NCBI RefSeq assembly: GCF_000504285.1
Contig: NZ_KI632511.1
Coordinates: forward strand, 4,647,372 to 4,711,371
Direction of reading: 5' to 3'
DNA length: 64,000 bases
Source of the DNA: Actinospica robiniae DSM 44927
GTDB lineage: Bacteria > Actinomycetota > Actinomycetes > Streptomycetales > Catenulisporaceae
Part shown: positions 16,677 to 24,588 of the stretch, one piece after another
Numbering within the stretch: the stretch's first letter is position 1
How the letters are laid out: the number at the start of each line of letters is the position of its first letter
Notes under the pieces: generated by a model
Seen by the model: the letters and a program-made list of their open reading frames with translations, nothing else
Databases searched by the model: none
What the model was told of the DNA's origin: nothing
Translations under genes and position numbers: made by a program

Positions 16677-17572
16677 CTACCGCACAGCGACCGATGACCC
16701 CGCCGACGCCGACCGACCCGCCGGGCCCCGCCGAGCCGGAAGAGGCCGACGTGCGGGCGCCCGAGGTGGGCCCGCAGCGCACCGCGGCGCAGACCGCGCG
16801 CAGCGCCGCCCAGGCCGCCACGCACGCCGAGGCCCGCGAGCTGTTCCGGCGGATGGCCGAGATGGACCCGCAGGACCCGGCCAGGGCCGGGGTGCGCGAC
16901 CGGCTGGTGCGCATGCACCTGCCTCTGGTCGAGCACCTGGCCCGGCGCTTCCGCAACCGCGGCGAGCCGCTGGACGACCTGACCCAGGTGGCCACGATCG
17001 GGCTGATCAAGTCCGTGGACCGGTTCGACCCGCAGCGCGGGGTGGAGTTCTCCACCTACGCCACGCCGACCATCATCGGCGAGATCAAGCGGCACTTCCG
17101 GGACAAGGGCTGGGCGGTGCGGGTGCCGCGCCGGCTGCAGGAGCTGCGCCTGTCGCTCACCGCGGCCACCAGCGAGCTGTCCCAGCGCAACGGCCGCTCC
17201 CCCACGGTCAACGAGCTCGCCACGCACCTCGGGATCAGCGACGAGGAGGTGCTCGAGGGCCTCGAGTCGGCCAACGCGTACTCCACGCTGTCGCTGGACG
17301 TGCCGGAGTCGGGCGACGACGAGTCCCCGGCCGTGGCCGACTCGCTCGGCAGCGAGGACGAGGCGCTCGAGGGCGTGGAGTACCGGGAGTCGCTCAAGCC
17401 GCTGCTCGAGCAGCTGCCAGCCCGGGAGAAGCGGATCCTGCTGCTGCGCTTCTTCGGCAACATGACGCAGTCCCAGATCGCCGAGGAGATCGGCATCTCG
17501 CAGATGCACGTCTCGCGGCTGCTCGCCCGCACGCTCACCCAGCTGCGCGAGAAGCTGCTGGTGGAGGAGTAG
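16673..17572 (+). CDS. SigB/SigF/SigG-family RNA polymerase sigma factor
   Basis: A 299-residue sigma-70 group 3 factor. After a ~65-residue Pro/Ala-rich start come region 2 (LVEHLARRFRNRGEPLDDLT, then QVATIGLIKSVDRFDP and STYATPTIIGEIKRHFRD), region 3 (LSQRNGRSPTVNELATHLGI) and region 4 (LPAREKRILLLRFFGNMTQS, then IAEEIGISQMHVSRLLART). Such factors direct osmotic, general-stress or sporulation genes in actinomycetes and are held by an RsbW-type anti-sigma, here the coupled upstream gene. The likeliest start is the overlapping GTG 16673; ATG 16694 is an alternative. Confidence 0.93.
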   Translation: MTTAQRPMTPPTPTDPPGPAEPEEADVRAPEVGPQRTAAQTARSAAQAATHAEARELFRRMAEMDPQDPARAGVRDRLVRMHLPLVEHLARRFRNRGEPLDDLTQVATIGLIKSVDRFDPQRGVEFSTYATPTIIGEIKRHFRDKGWAVRVPRRLQELRLSLTAATSELSQRNGRSPTVNELATHLGISDEEVLEGLESANAYSTLSLDVPESGDDESPAVADSLGSEDEALEGVEYRESLKPLLEQLPAREKRILLLRFFGNMTQSQIAEEIGISQMHVSRLLARTLTQLREKLLVEE

Positions 17573-17577
17573 GGCCG

Positions 17578-17629
17578 ACACACGACGGCGCCCCGCACGC
17601 GAGCTCGCGTGCGGGGCGCCGTCGTGTGT
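17578..17629. terminator. 52-bp perfect palindrome, bidirectional terminator
   Basis: Two 26-bp arms with no mismatch and no spacer, centred between 17603 and 17604 (GAG|CTC), starting six bases after the sigma-factor stop and ending 19 before the stop of the convergent membrane protein. Confidence 0.8.
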
Positions 17630-17647
17630 GCGCGGGCGCGGATCCGG

Positions 17648-18034
17648 CTAGCGGGTGAGCACCTTGTGCGAGCCGGGGGCGAACAGCAGCGCGATCCCGG
17701 CCAGGGCGTAGAGGATCGAGACCACGCCGGCCACGTAGTAGTTCCCCTGGAACATCCAGTAGGCCACGCCGCCGATGAGCAGATGGGTCATCAGGGAGGG
17801 CGTGCGGGCCCAGGCGTGGCAGCCCAGCAGGCCGCGGGCGACCCACACGACACCGAGCCCGAGTGCGACGTAGATCACCGCGAGTGTGGCGGCCATGGAC
17901 CGGCTGAGCGGGTGGCCGAACAGGGCATCGAAGAGCTCGACGACCCCGAACACGGTCAGCGCCGCGCCGGGCAGCGCGGTGACGGCGGCGGCGGCGGTGA
18001 CGGTCGCCGGGCGGGGGGCATCGGGAGCGGGCAC
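17648..18034 (-). CDS. Small four-helix membrane protein of unknown function
   Basis: A 128-residue protein with four hydrophobic segments (around residues 14-36, 47-68, 78-95 and 99-118; for example VVSILYALAGIALLFAPGS). No recognisable motif or cofactor site. Codon usage and the clean start and stop argue that it is real. It is convergent with the sigma factor and divergent from the lipid-kinase gene, 86 bases away. I do not recognise the family; it resembles small uncharacterised Streptomyces integral membrane proteins only in general character. Confidence 0.7.
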   Translation of the reverse strand: MPAPDAPRPATVTAAAAVTALPGAALTVFGVVELFDALFGHPLSRSMAATLAVIYVALGLGVVWVARGLLGCHAWARTPSLMTHLLIGGVAYWMFQGNYYVAGVVSILYALAGIALLFAPGSHKVLTR

Positions 18035-18119
18035 CCCTCGAGCCTATATCGCGCGCGTGCGGGCTCCGCGCCCGGGGCCCGGCGACGTAATACGACGGGA
18101 TGCGGGTACGTTAAAGGGC

Positions 18120-19088
18120 ATGTCGGACAAGCAGGCGCGCGGTCTGCTCATCATGAATCCCAAGGCGACCGCCTCGTCCGAGCGCACGCTCGAGGTGCTG
18201 GTCGGCGCGCTCTCCTCGGAGCTCGACCTGGCCGAGGAGCACACCCGCTACCGGGGCCACGCCGCCGACCTGGCCGCCGCGGCCGCGGCCGACGGGGTGG
18301 AGGTGGTGATCGCGTTCGGCGGTGACGGCACCGTGAACGAGGCCGTCACCGGACTGATGGCGCACGGCTCCGGCCCGCTGGACCGGCCGCGGCTGGCGAT
18401 CGTGCCCGGCGGCTCGACCAACGTCTTCGCCCGCGCGCTCGGGCTGCCCAACCACGCGGTGGAGGCGACCGGCGCGCTGCTACGGATGCTGCGACGCCCC
18501 GGCGAGGCGACCCGGCTGGTCTCGCTCGGCGCGGTGCGCCCGGACGACGAGAGCCGGGAGCGGTACTTCACCTTCTCGGCCGGCTTCGGCTTCGACGCGG
18601 CGGTGGTCGGGGAGGTGGAGCGGCAGCGCGCGCAGGGGCGCAAATCGACGCACACGCTCTACGTCCGCTCGGCGCTGCGCGAGTACTTCCGGCGCACCGA
18701 CAAGCGCAACGCCCCGATCACCGCGAAGCTGATGGACGGCAGCGCGCTGCCTGAACTTTTCATGGCGATCCTGGCCAACACCTCGCCCTGGACCTACCTG
18801 GGCAACCGTCCGATCGTGGCCACCCCGGAGGCCGGTTTCGACACCGGTCTCGACCTGTTCGGTCTGGCCAGCCTGGGCACCGTGCCGGTCTGGCAGACGG
18901 TCGGACGTCTGATCGCCAGCTCGTCCAAACTGCACCAGGGCCGGGACGTGGTTCTGCGGCACGACCTGCCCGAACTCACCCTGCTCGCGCACCGCCCCGT
19001 GCCCTTCCAGGTGGACGGCGACTACCTCGGACCACGCGAACGTGTGACATTCCGTAGTGTTCCGGCCGCACTGCGCGTCTTCGCGTGA
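18120..19088 (+). CDS. Diacylglycerol kinase-family lipid kinase
   Basis: A 322-residue DAGK_cat-family kinase. Signature motifs are IMNPKATASSE at the N-terminus, VIAFGGDGTVNEAVTGL (nucleotide-binding GGDGT) and VPGGSTNVFARALGLP. The C-terminal half is the beta-sandwich lipid-binding domain. It phosphorylates a lipid, diacylglycerol or a related species, at the membrane surface using ATP, recycling lipid or making signalling or glycolipid precursors. ATG 18120 follows TTAAAGGGC. Single gene upstream of the long whiB leader. Confidence 0.9.
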   Translation: MSDKQARGLLIMNPKATASSERTLEVLVGALSSELDLAEEHTRYRGHAADLAAAAAADGVEVVIAFGGDGTVNEAVTGLMAHGSGPLDRPRLAIVPGGSTNVFARALGLPNHAVEATGALLRMLRRPGEATRLVSLGAVRPDDESRERYFTFSAGFGFDAAVVGEVERQRAQGRKSTHTLYVRSALREYFRRTDKRNAPITAKLMDGSALPELFMAILANTSPWTYLGNRPIVATPEAGFDTGLDLFGLASLGTVPVWQTVGRLIASSSKLHQGRDVVLRHDLPELTLLAHRPVPFQVDGDYLGPRERVTFRSVPAALRVFA

Positions 19089-19739
19089 TGTACTGGAGGG
19101 GTGGAAAGCCGAGCGGCCTTCGAGCCGGCGGCGGACCCCGCACCGTGCCCTTGAAGTCGCATGCCGTGCCTCGCGCGCTGACCTTCGAAGACAAGGTGTG
19201 ACCGAACCGACACCTGAGAATTTAAAATACTCCCCGGAAACCCTTGTGCTCCGCGATCGTCCCTGACAGGCTTGTTCACGGCCCTGAAACGTGGGCTGTG
19301 ATCGCTCAATGCCGAGCGTGGACACAGACCCTCGGGTTTCCGGCCCACCAGCCTCCGTGCGTCACCTCCGGACCGCAGGCTCAGCCCGCGGTCCAAGGGA
19401 ACGCCGATGCTCGTGAAAGCGTTCACATTCACAAGATCGCCCAGCCTGGAGCGGCTCGCGTCGCACGGCCGGAGAGCGTGAAGTGGAACCGGGAATACCG
19501 CGCGGCGGAACCGGCAACACGGTGTGGAGCAGAACCGGAACCATCGGATGGAACCGGGAACGTATCGCACGGCGTCGGCGTTTCTATGAAGCGTCGAAGT
19601 TTTGGCGTGACGCGCGACCCGCACCACCAGCACCACCCGCGTCACGGCACCGGCCGACACCCTCGGCCCGGCGCCCCCGAAGCACCGCACCACCGTTTCA
19701 CTTGAGACTGATACGTCACTTCACGAAGGAGTAGGACCG
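19089..19739 (+). promoter_or_regulatory. Long leader and promoter region of the whiB1-type gene
   Basis: A 651-base gap, less GC-biased than its neighbours. Short frames exist but none shows actinomycete codon bias or a protein family. Three GGAACCGG-containing repeats occur between 19487 and 19561. An ECF-type promoter GGGAAC (19556-19561), 18-base spacer, GTT (19580-19582) would give a ~150-base leader to the ATG at 19740. It differs by one base from the SigR consensus. Long regulated leaders are usual for whiB1/wblE genes. Confidence 0.5.
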
Positions 19740-19994
19740 ATGAGCGACTGGCGCCACCGCGCCGCGTGCCGCGACGAGGACCCGGAGCTCTTCTTCCCCA
19801 TCGGGAACACCGGGCCGGCACTGCTGCAGATCGAGGACGCGAAGGCGGTCTGCCGCCGCTGCGACGTGATCGACCAGTGCCTGCAGTGGGCCCTGGAGTC
19901 CGGCCAGGACGCCGGCGTCTGGGGTGGGATGAGCGAGGACGAGCGTCGTGCCCTGAAGCGCCGCGCCGCCCGGGCCCGTTCCCGGATGGCCTGA
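19740..19994 (+). CDS. whiB1: WhiB1/WblE-type iron-sulfur transcription factor
   Basis: An 84-residue Wbl protein. Four cysteines (CRDEDPELFF, then VCRRCDVIDQC) bind a 4Fe-4S cluster, and GVWGGMSEDERRALKRRAAR supplies the Wbl turn and the basic DNA-binding tail. In mycobacteria WhiB1 is an essential nitric-oxide-sensing regulator that binds the housekeeping sigma factor. The adjacent PdtaS-like kinase on the opposite strand reproduces the mycobacterial Rv3219-Rv3220c neighbourhood, supporting WhiB1 over other Wbl types. Ribosome site AAGGAG precedes the ATG. Confidence 0.92.
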   Translation: MSDWRHRAACRDEDPELFFPIGNTGPALLQIEDAKAVCRRCDVIDQCLQWALESGQDAGVWGGMSEDERRALKRRAARARSRMA

Positions 19995-20007
19995 AGATCT
20001 TCCGCCG

Positions 20008-20028
20008 ACGAGCGGCCCCGCCGCTCGT
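20008..20028. terminator. Terminator after whiB1
   Basis: ACGAGCGG / CCGCTCGT 8-bp perfect stem with a 5-base loop, 13 bases after the whiB1 stop. The remaining sequence to 20268 holds further GC-rich hairpins and no gene. Confidence 0.6.
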
Positions 20029-20268
20029 GACCAGCGCAGTGCACTGACCGCAGGGCATTGAGCACAACTGAACCAGCATCACCTCGAGTATCAAGGTCGC
20101 AGACCCGACCCGCGGGCGCGGCCGTCGCCGAGCCGCCCGGGCAGCTTTTCGCCCCGGGTGGCGCAGGGGAGGGAACCGTCCCTCTCCGGGCCGTATCCGG
20201 CCCCGGTTCGACGAGCCGCGCGATCGCCCCCGGGGGAACGCACCGGCCGGCCGTCACGCGGCCGAGCT

Positions 20269-21768
20269 CTACAAGCATGGCAAGTCGATCGAGACGATGG
20301 TCCCACCGTCGTCTCGATTTCGCATGTCGAAGCTCCCGCCCAGTTCGCCCTGCACCAGAGTCCTGACGATCTGAAGTCCGAGATTCCCCGCCGTGTGGGG
20401 GTCGAAACCAGCCGGCAGCCCCCGGCCGTCGTCGACCACGTTGATGGTCAGATTCTTCGGCGCCCGCAGGGCCGTGACCTCCAGCAGGGTGCCGGCGCCG
20501 CCGTCGAGCCCGTGCTCGAAGGCGTTCTGCAGCAACTCGGTCAGCACCATCGCGAGCGGCGTGGCGATGTGCGCGTCCAGCACGCCGAAGGTGCCCACCC
20601 GGCGCGGGCGCACCTGTCCGGCCACGACCCCGCCCGCGGTGGTGGCGGTCGAGGCGGAGGCGGAGAAGTCGGCCACCATGGCCAGGACCCGGTCGGCGAT
20701 CTCGTCGAACTCGACCCGCTCGTCCAGGGTCTGCGACAGGGTCTCGTGCACGATCGCGATCGAGCCGACCCGGCGCACCGCCTCGTGCAGCGCCGCCTTG
20801 CCGCGCGGCTCGTCCAGCCGCCGCGCCTGCAGCCGCAGCAGCGCCGCGACCGTCTGCAGGTTGTTCTTGACCCGGTGGTGGATCTCCCGGATCGTCGCGT
20901 CCTTCGTCATCAGCTCGCGGTCGCGCCGGCGCAGCTCGGTCACGTCGCGCACCAGCACCAGGGCCCCGATCCGCTCCCCCGCCGGGTTCAGCGGGATCGC
21001 GCGCAGCCGCATCGCCGCGCCGGCCGCGTTGGCGAACTCGGTGTCCCTGGCCTTGCGTCCGCTGGCGGCCTCGGCCAGCGCCTCGTCGGTCGGCCCGGAG
21101 CTCGGCACCGCGAGCGCCGCGCACAGCTTGCCCAGGTGCGCCCCGATCAGCTCGCTGGCCAACCCCATCCGGTGGAAGACCGAGACCGCGTTCGGGCTGG
21201 CGTAGGTGACCAGGCCGTCGACGTCCAGGCGGAGCATGCCGTCGCCCACCCGCGGCATCGCGTCGAGGTGGCTGCGCGAGTTGGGCAGCGGGAACCGGCC
21301 GGTCGCGATCATCTGGGCCAGATCGGAGGCGGTCTGCAGGTAGGTCAGCTCCAGCCGGCTCGGGGTGCGCGCGGTGAGCAGGTTGGTGTTGCGGGCGATC
21401 ACCGCGATCACCCGGTCGCCCCGGCGCACCGGGATCGACTCCACCCGCACCGGCACCGCCTCGCGCCACTCCGGGTCGCCCTCGCGCACGATCCGGCCCT
21501 CGTCCAGCGCCTGGTCCAGCAGCGGCCGCCGCCCGCGCGGCACGACGTGGCCGACCAGGTCGTCCATGTACGAGGTGGGCCCGGTGTTGGGCCGCATCTG
21601 CGCGACCGCGACGTACTGCGTCTCGTCCGCGGTGGGCGCCCAGAGCACCAGGTCGGCGAAGGAGAGGTCGGCCATGATCTGCCAGTCGGCGACGATCAGG
21701 TGCAGCCACTCCAGGTCTTCGGGCTGGAGGCTGGTCTGCTCGCGGACGAGATCGTTCATCGAGGGCAT
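20269..21768 (-). CDS. pdtaS: PdtaS-like sensor histidine kinase (GAF/PAS, HisKA_2)
   Basis: A 499-residue cytoplasmic histidine kinase. An N-terminal GAF-like domain (residues ~1-150) and a PAS domain (~180-290) precede a HisKA_2 dimerisation/phosphoacceptor box REIHHRVKNNLQTVAALLRL and an ATPase domain with LTELLQNAFEHG, VVDDGRGLP and GNLGLQIVRTL. No membrane segment is present. In mycobacteria PdtaS phosphorylates the RNA-binding antiterminator PdtaR and senses copper and NO. The adjoining whiB1 gene supports orthology. No response regulator gene is in this window. ATG 21768 chosen; Met three codons later is possible. Confidence 0.88.
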   Translation of the reverse strand: MPSMNDLVREQTSLQPEDLEWLHLIVADWQIMADLSFADLVLWAPTADETQYVAVAQMRPNTGPTSYMDDLVGHVVPRGRRPLLDQALDEGRIVREGDPEWREAVPVRVESIPVRRGDRVIAVIARNTNLLTARTPSRLELTYLQTASDLAQMIATGRFPLPNSRSHLDAMPRVGDGMLRLDVDGLVTYASPNAVSVFHRMGLASELIGAHLGKLCAALAVPSSGPTDEALAEAASGRKARDTEFANAAGAAMRLRAIPLNPAGERIGALVLVRDVTELRRRDRELMTKDATIREIHHRVKNNLQTVAALLRLQARRLDEPRGKAALHEAVRRVGSIAIVHETLSQTLDERVEFDEIADRVLAMVADFSASASTATTAGGVVAGQVRPRRVGTFGVLDAHIATPLAMVLTELLQNAFEHGLDGGAGTLLEVTALRAPKNLTINVVDDGRGLPAGFDPHTAGNLGLQIVRTLVQGELGGSFDMRNRDDGGTIVSIDLPCL

Positions 21769-21805
21769 GCGCCCAGTATCGCTGATCGTGCGAGAGGATC
21801 TTGCC

Positions 21806-21872
21806 ATGAGCGAGCTTGCGAGCGAATCGTTGAACACAGTGCGCGAGCGGCCGGCAACCCGCCGACGAGGCT
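21806..21872 (+). repeat. Partial copy C of the dispersed leader repeat, fused to bioF
   Basis: The first ~38 bases (ATGAGCGAGCTTGCGAGCGA and following) match copies A and B; similarity then fades. Here the frame does not stop but runs on into BioF, giving it an N-terminal MSELASES extension. Confidence 0.6.
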
Positions 21873-23095
21873 GCGACGCAAGAGATTCGTGGGACTGGCT
21901 CGACGTGAGGGCCGCCGATAGAGAAGCCGCTGGTCTTCGCCGCCGGCTGTGGACCCGCGAGGCCGGCCACACGTTGGTGGACTTGGCCGGCAACGACTAC
22001 CTCGGTCTCTCCAACCACCCCGAGGTGAGGGCGGCGGCCGTGAAGGCCGTGCACACCTGGGGTGTGGGCTCGACCGGCTCACGGTTGGTGACGGGGACGA
22101 CGGCCGAGCACACCGGCTTCGAAGAGGAACTCGCGGAGTTCCTGGGGGCCGAGGCCGCGCTCGTCTTCTCCTCGGGCTACCTGGCGAACCTGGGTGTCGT
22201 CACGGCTTTGGCCGGCCCCGAGGACCTTCTCGTCTCGGACGCCCAGAACCACGCCAGCGTCATCGACGCCTGCCGCCTCTCCGGCGCCCGCCGCGCGGTG
22301 GTGGAGCACTGCTCCCCGACGGCCGTCGATCGGGCCCTGATGGCGGCCGAGGAGACCAAGCCGTACCGCCGCGCCTATGTACTGACCGAGTCGGTCTTCT
22401 CGGTGGACGGCGACGTGGCCCCGCTGGCCGCGTTGGCCGAGGTGTGCCGCGCGCACGGCGCCGTGCTGCTCGTCGACGAGGCGCACGGGGTGGGCGTGCA
22501 CGGGCCGGGCGGCCGCGGCGGCGCGTACGCGGCCGGGCTCGCCGGTGCACCGGACGTCCTGCTGACGGTGACGCTCTCGAAGTCGTTCGGCTCGCAGGGC
22601 GGCGTCGTCCTCGGGCCGCGGCGGGTGATCGACCATCTGATCGACACCGCGCGCGGCTTCATCTTCGACACCGCTCTCGCGCCGGCCAGCGTCGCCGGTG
22701 CCCGGGCCGCGCTGCGGGTGCTGCGCGCGGAGCCGGAGCGGGCCGAGCGGGTGGCGGCCAACGCCTTGCGGCTGCACCAGATCGCCCTTGAGGCGGGGCT
22801 CCCGGCCAGCCGACCGTCCGGCGCCGTCACCTCGGTGGTGCTGGGCGACGCGGAGCGGACGCTCGCCGCGGCGCGGATGTGCGCGGAGAACGGGGTGCGG
22901 GTGGGCTGTTTCCGGCCGCCGTCGGTGCCGGACGGCCTCTCGAGGCTGCGGCTGACCGCCGGCGCGGACCTGTCGGAGTCCGACTTCTCCCGGGTTCGCG
23001 CGGTTTTGGACCTGATTCCGCAGGGCCGCGGGACGGCGGCCGAAACTGGTCCAGACCAATGCGTCGAGAGGTCTGGACAACGTTCAGTGGTCTAG
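21806..23095 (+). CDS. bioF: 8-amino-7-oxononanoate synthase (biotin synthesis)
   Basis: A 429-residue PLP enzyme of the alpha-oxoamine synthase family, joining pimeloyl-ACP/CoA and alanine to make KAPA. Conserved parts are DLAGNDYLGLSNHPEV, GVGSTGSRLVTGTTAEH, LLVDEAHGVGVHGPGGRG and TLSKSFGSQGG with the PLP lysine. It is about 40 residues longer than usual: the first ~25 come from a repeated leader sequence (MSELASES...), and the last ~20 run through a DasR-type operator. Ribosome site AGAGGAT precedes the ATG. The gap to the nagA start (GTG 23141) is 45 bases, so bioF may run into nagA. Confidence 0.92.
   Translation: MSELASESLNTVRERPATRRRGCDARDSWDWLDVRAADREAAGLRRRLWTREAGHTLVDLAGNDYLGLSNHPEVRAAAVKAVHTWGVGSTGSRLVTGTTAEHTGFEEELAEFLGAEAALVFSSGYLANLGVVTALAGPEDLLVSDAQNHASVIDACRLSGARRAVVEHCSPTAVDRALMAAEETKPYRRAYVLTESVFSVDGDVAPLAALAEVCRAHGAVLLVDEAHGVGVHGPGGRGGAYAAGLAGAPDVLLTVTLSKSFGSQGGVVLGPRRVIDHLIDTARGFIFDTALAPASVAGARAALRVLRAEPERAERVAANALRLHQIALEAGLPASRPSGAVTSVVLGDAERTLAAARMCAENGVRVGCFRPPSVPDGLSRLRLTAGADLSESDFSRVRAVLDLIPQGRGTAAETGPDQCVERSGQRSVV
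23045..23060 (+). promoter_or_regulatory. DasR operator (dre) inside the 3' end of bioF
   Basis: ACTGGTCCAGACCAAT matches 14 of 16 bases of the dre consensus ACTGGTCTAGACCACT. Lies 96 bases before the nagA GTG. Confidence 0.75.
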
Positions 23096-23101
23096 TCCAC
23101 A
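23086..23101 (+). promoter_or_regulatory. DasR operator (dre) between bioF and nagA
   Basis: AGTGGTCTAGTCCACA is a near-perfect palindrome (GTGGTCTAGTCCAC) matching dre, 41 bases spaced from the first site and covering the bioF stop codon. Confidence 0.82.
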
Positions 23102-23140
23102 ATGGGCGCTGGTTCACTGGTGCCCATCTGGAGGAAGCGC

Positions 23141-24307
23141 GTGAGGATCTCGGCGCGGCGCGCGGTCGTCGACGGAGAGCTGACCGGTCCGGTCACGATG
23201 ACCGTCGACGACCGGATCATCACCACCGTCGAGCCCTACGCCGACCCGGAAGCAGACATCGTACTTGACGAAGGGGTGTTGACGGCAGGTCTGGTGGACA
23301 TCCAGATCAACGGCGCCTTCGGAGTCGATTTCGCGGCCGCGGACGAGGCCGGCTGGGACCGGGTGGCCGCCGCGCTCCCGGCCACCGGAGTCACCTCGTT
23401 CCAGCCCACCCTGATCACCGCGCCGCTCGACCGGCTCATCGCCGGCCTCGACACCGCCACCGAGGCGCGCGACCGCCAGGAGGACGGCCCCTACGCCCGG
23501 ATCCTCGGCGTGCACCTCGAAGGCCCCTGGCTCTCCCCGCTCAAGAACGGCGTGCACGAGGCCAGGTTCCTGGCCCAGCCCACCGCCGAAGCCGTCGACC
23601 GGCTGCTCGGCGCCGTCGGCTTCGACATCCTCACCCTGCTCACCCTGGCCCCCGAGCTGCCCGGCGCGCTCGAGGCGACCCGGCGGCTGACCGCGGCCGG
23701 CGTGCCCGTCTCCATCGGCCACACCGACGCCACCGCCGTCCAGGTGGGGGCCGCCGCCGACGCCGGGGCGACGCTCGTGACGCACATCTTCAACGCCCAG
23801 CGCGGGCTGGCCCACCGCGAACCGGGCGTCCCCGGCGCCGCCCTGGCCGACTCCCGCTACCGGGTCGGCCTGATCGCCGACCTGCACCACGTCGCCGCCG
23901 AGATCTGCACCCTGATCTTCCGCGCCGCCCCCGGCCGGGTCGTGCTGGTCACCGACGCCATCGCCGCCGCCGGCATGCCCCCCGGCGGCTACGTGCTCTC
24001 CGGCATCCCGGTGACCGTCGGCGAGGACGGCGTCCCGCGCAACATCGACGGCACCATCGCCGGCTCCGCGCTCACCCTGGACCAGGCCGTGCGCAACATG
24101 ATCGGCCTCGGCCTGCCCGTCGCCGCCGTCATCGAGGCCGCATCCCTGGTGCCCGCCGACGCGATAGGCCGCACCGACCTCGGCCGCATCGCCCCCGGTG
24201 CGCGCGCCGACCTGGTCCACTGGACCGAAGACTTCCATCCAGCCCGCACCTGGGTGGACGGCCGGGAGTTCCCGGCGTTCGTGGGAACCGGGGTGGGGCG
24301 GGTTTGA
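23141..24307 (+). CDS. nagA: N-acetylglucosamine-6-phosphate deacetylase
   Basis: A 388-residue amidohydrolase converting GlcNAc-6-P to glucosamine-6-P and acetate. Seen: VDIQINGAFGVDF, HLEGPWLSP, SIGHTDATA, LVTHIFNAQ (metal-binding His and Glu) and VLVTDAIAAAG with the catalytic Asp. GTG 23141 is chosen because GGAGGA stands five bases before it; an ATG at 23102 touches the operator and has no ribosome site. Two dre sites immediately upstream show control by DasR, as in Streptomyces nagKA/nagB. It is convergent with nagB, the next enzyme of the pathway. Confidence 0.94.
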   Translation: MRISARRAVVDGELTGPVTMTVDDRIITTVEPYADPEADIVLDEGVLTAGLVDIQINGAFGVDFAAADEAGWDRVAAALPATGVTSFQPTLITAPLDRLIAGLDTATEARDRQEDGPYARILGVHLEGPWLSPLKNGVHEARFLAQPTAEAVDRLLGAVGFDILTLLTLAPELPGALEATRRLTAAGVPVSIGHTDATAVQVGAAADAGATLVTHIFNAQRGLAHREPGVPGAALADSRYRVGLIADLHHVAAEICTLIFRAAPGRVVLVTDAIAAAGMPPGGYVLSGIPVTVGEDGVPRNIDGTIAGSALTLDQAVRNMIGLGLPVAAVIEAASLVPADAIGRTDLGRIAPGARADLVHWTEDFHPARTWVDGREFPAFVGTGVGRV

Positions 24308-24331
24308 GGGTCCCGTCCCGCTCCTTCCTAC

Positions 24332-24375
24332 GGCCCCGCCTACGCGCTTGCTTCGCTGCGCGCTACGGCGGGGCC
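24332..24375 (+). terminator. Terminator of nagA
   Basis: GGCCCCGCC / GGCGGGGCC 9-bp arms enclosing a partly paired GC-rich loop, 25 bases after the nagA stop. Confidence 0.6.
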
Positions 24376-24544
24376 TTGTACGTTCGGGACGAGCAGTTTC
24401 CTTGCGGGGCACGGCCCCGCGCCCCGCGCCGGGGACACCCCGGACCCCGCGCGTGGGGTGGGAGGGTGGTCGGCAGCGATGGCGGCTGACGGGGCGACTG
24501 ACGGGGCGGCTGGTGGGGTGTGAATGCGGGCTTTGGGTACGACA

Positions 24545-24574
24545 CCGCCCCGCACTGAAGGCGGTGCGGGGCGG
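24545..24574 (-). terminator. Terminator of nagB
   Basis: Perfect 11-bp stem CCGCCCCGCAC / GTGCGGGGCGG with an 8-base loop, 15 bases beyond the nagB stop. Confidence 0.75.
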
Positions 24575-24588
24575 GGGCTTCGGGAGGC

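Noticed and set aside
16325-17581. Minus-strand frame opposite the sigma factor and anti-sigma genes
   Set aside because: Antisense to two genes with clear families; composition is Arg/Leu/His shadow-like.
19244-19705. 153-codon frame in the whiB1 leader
   Set aside because: No ribosome site, poor codon bias, no motif; overlaps the likely promoter.
24331-24380. Additional member of the 80-bp leader repeat (GCGCTTGCTTCGCTGCGCGC)
   Set aside because: Superficially similar purine/pyrimidine pattern but different sequence and no leader frame; it fits a terminator hairpin.
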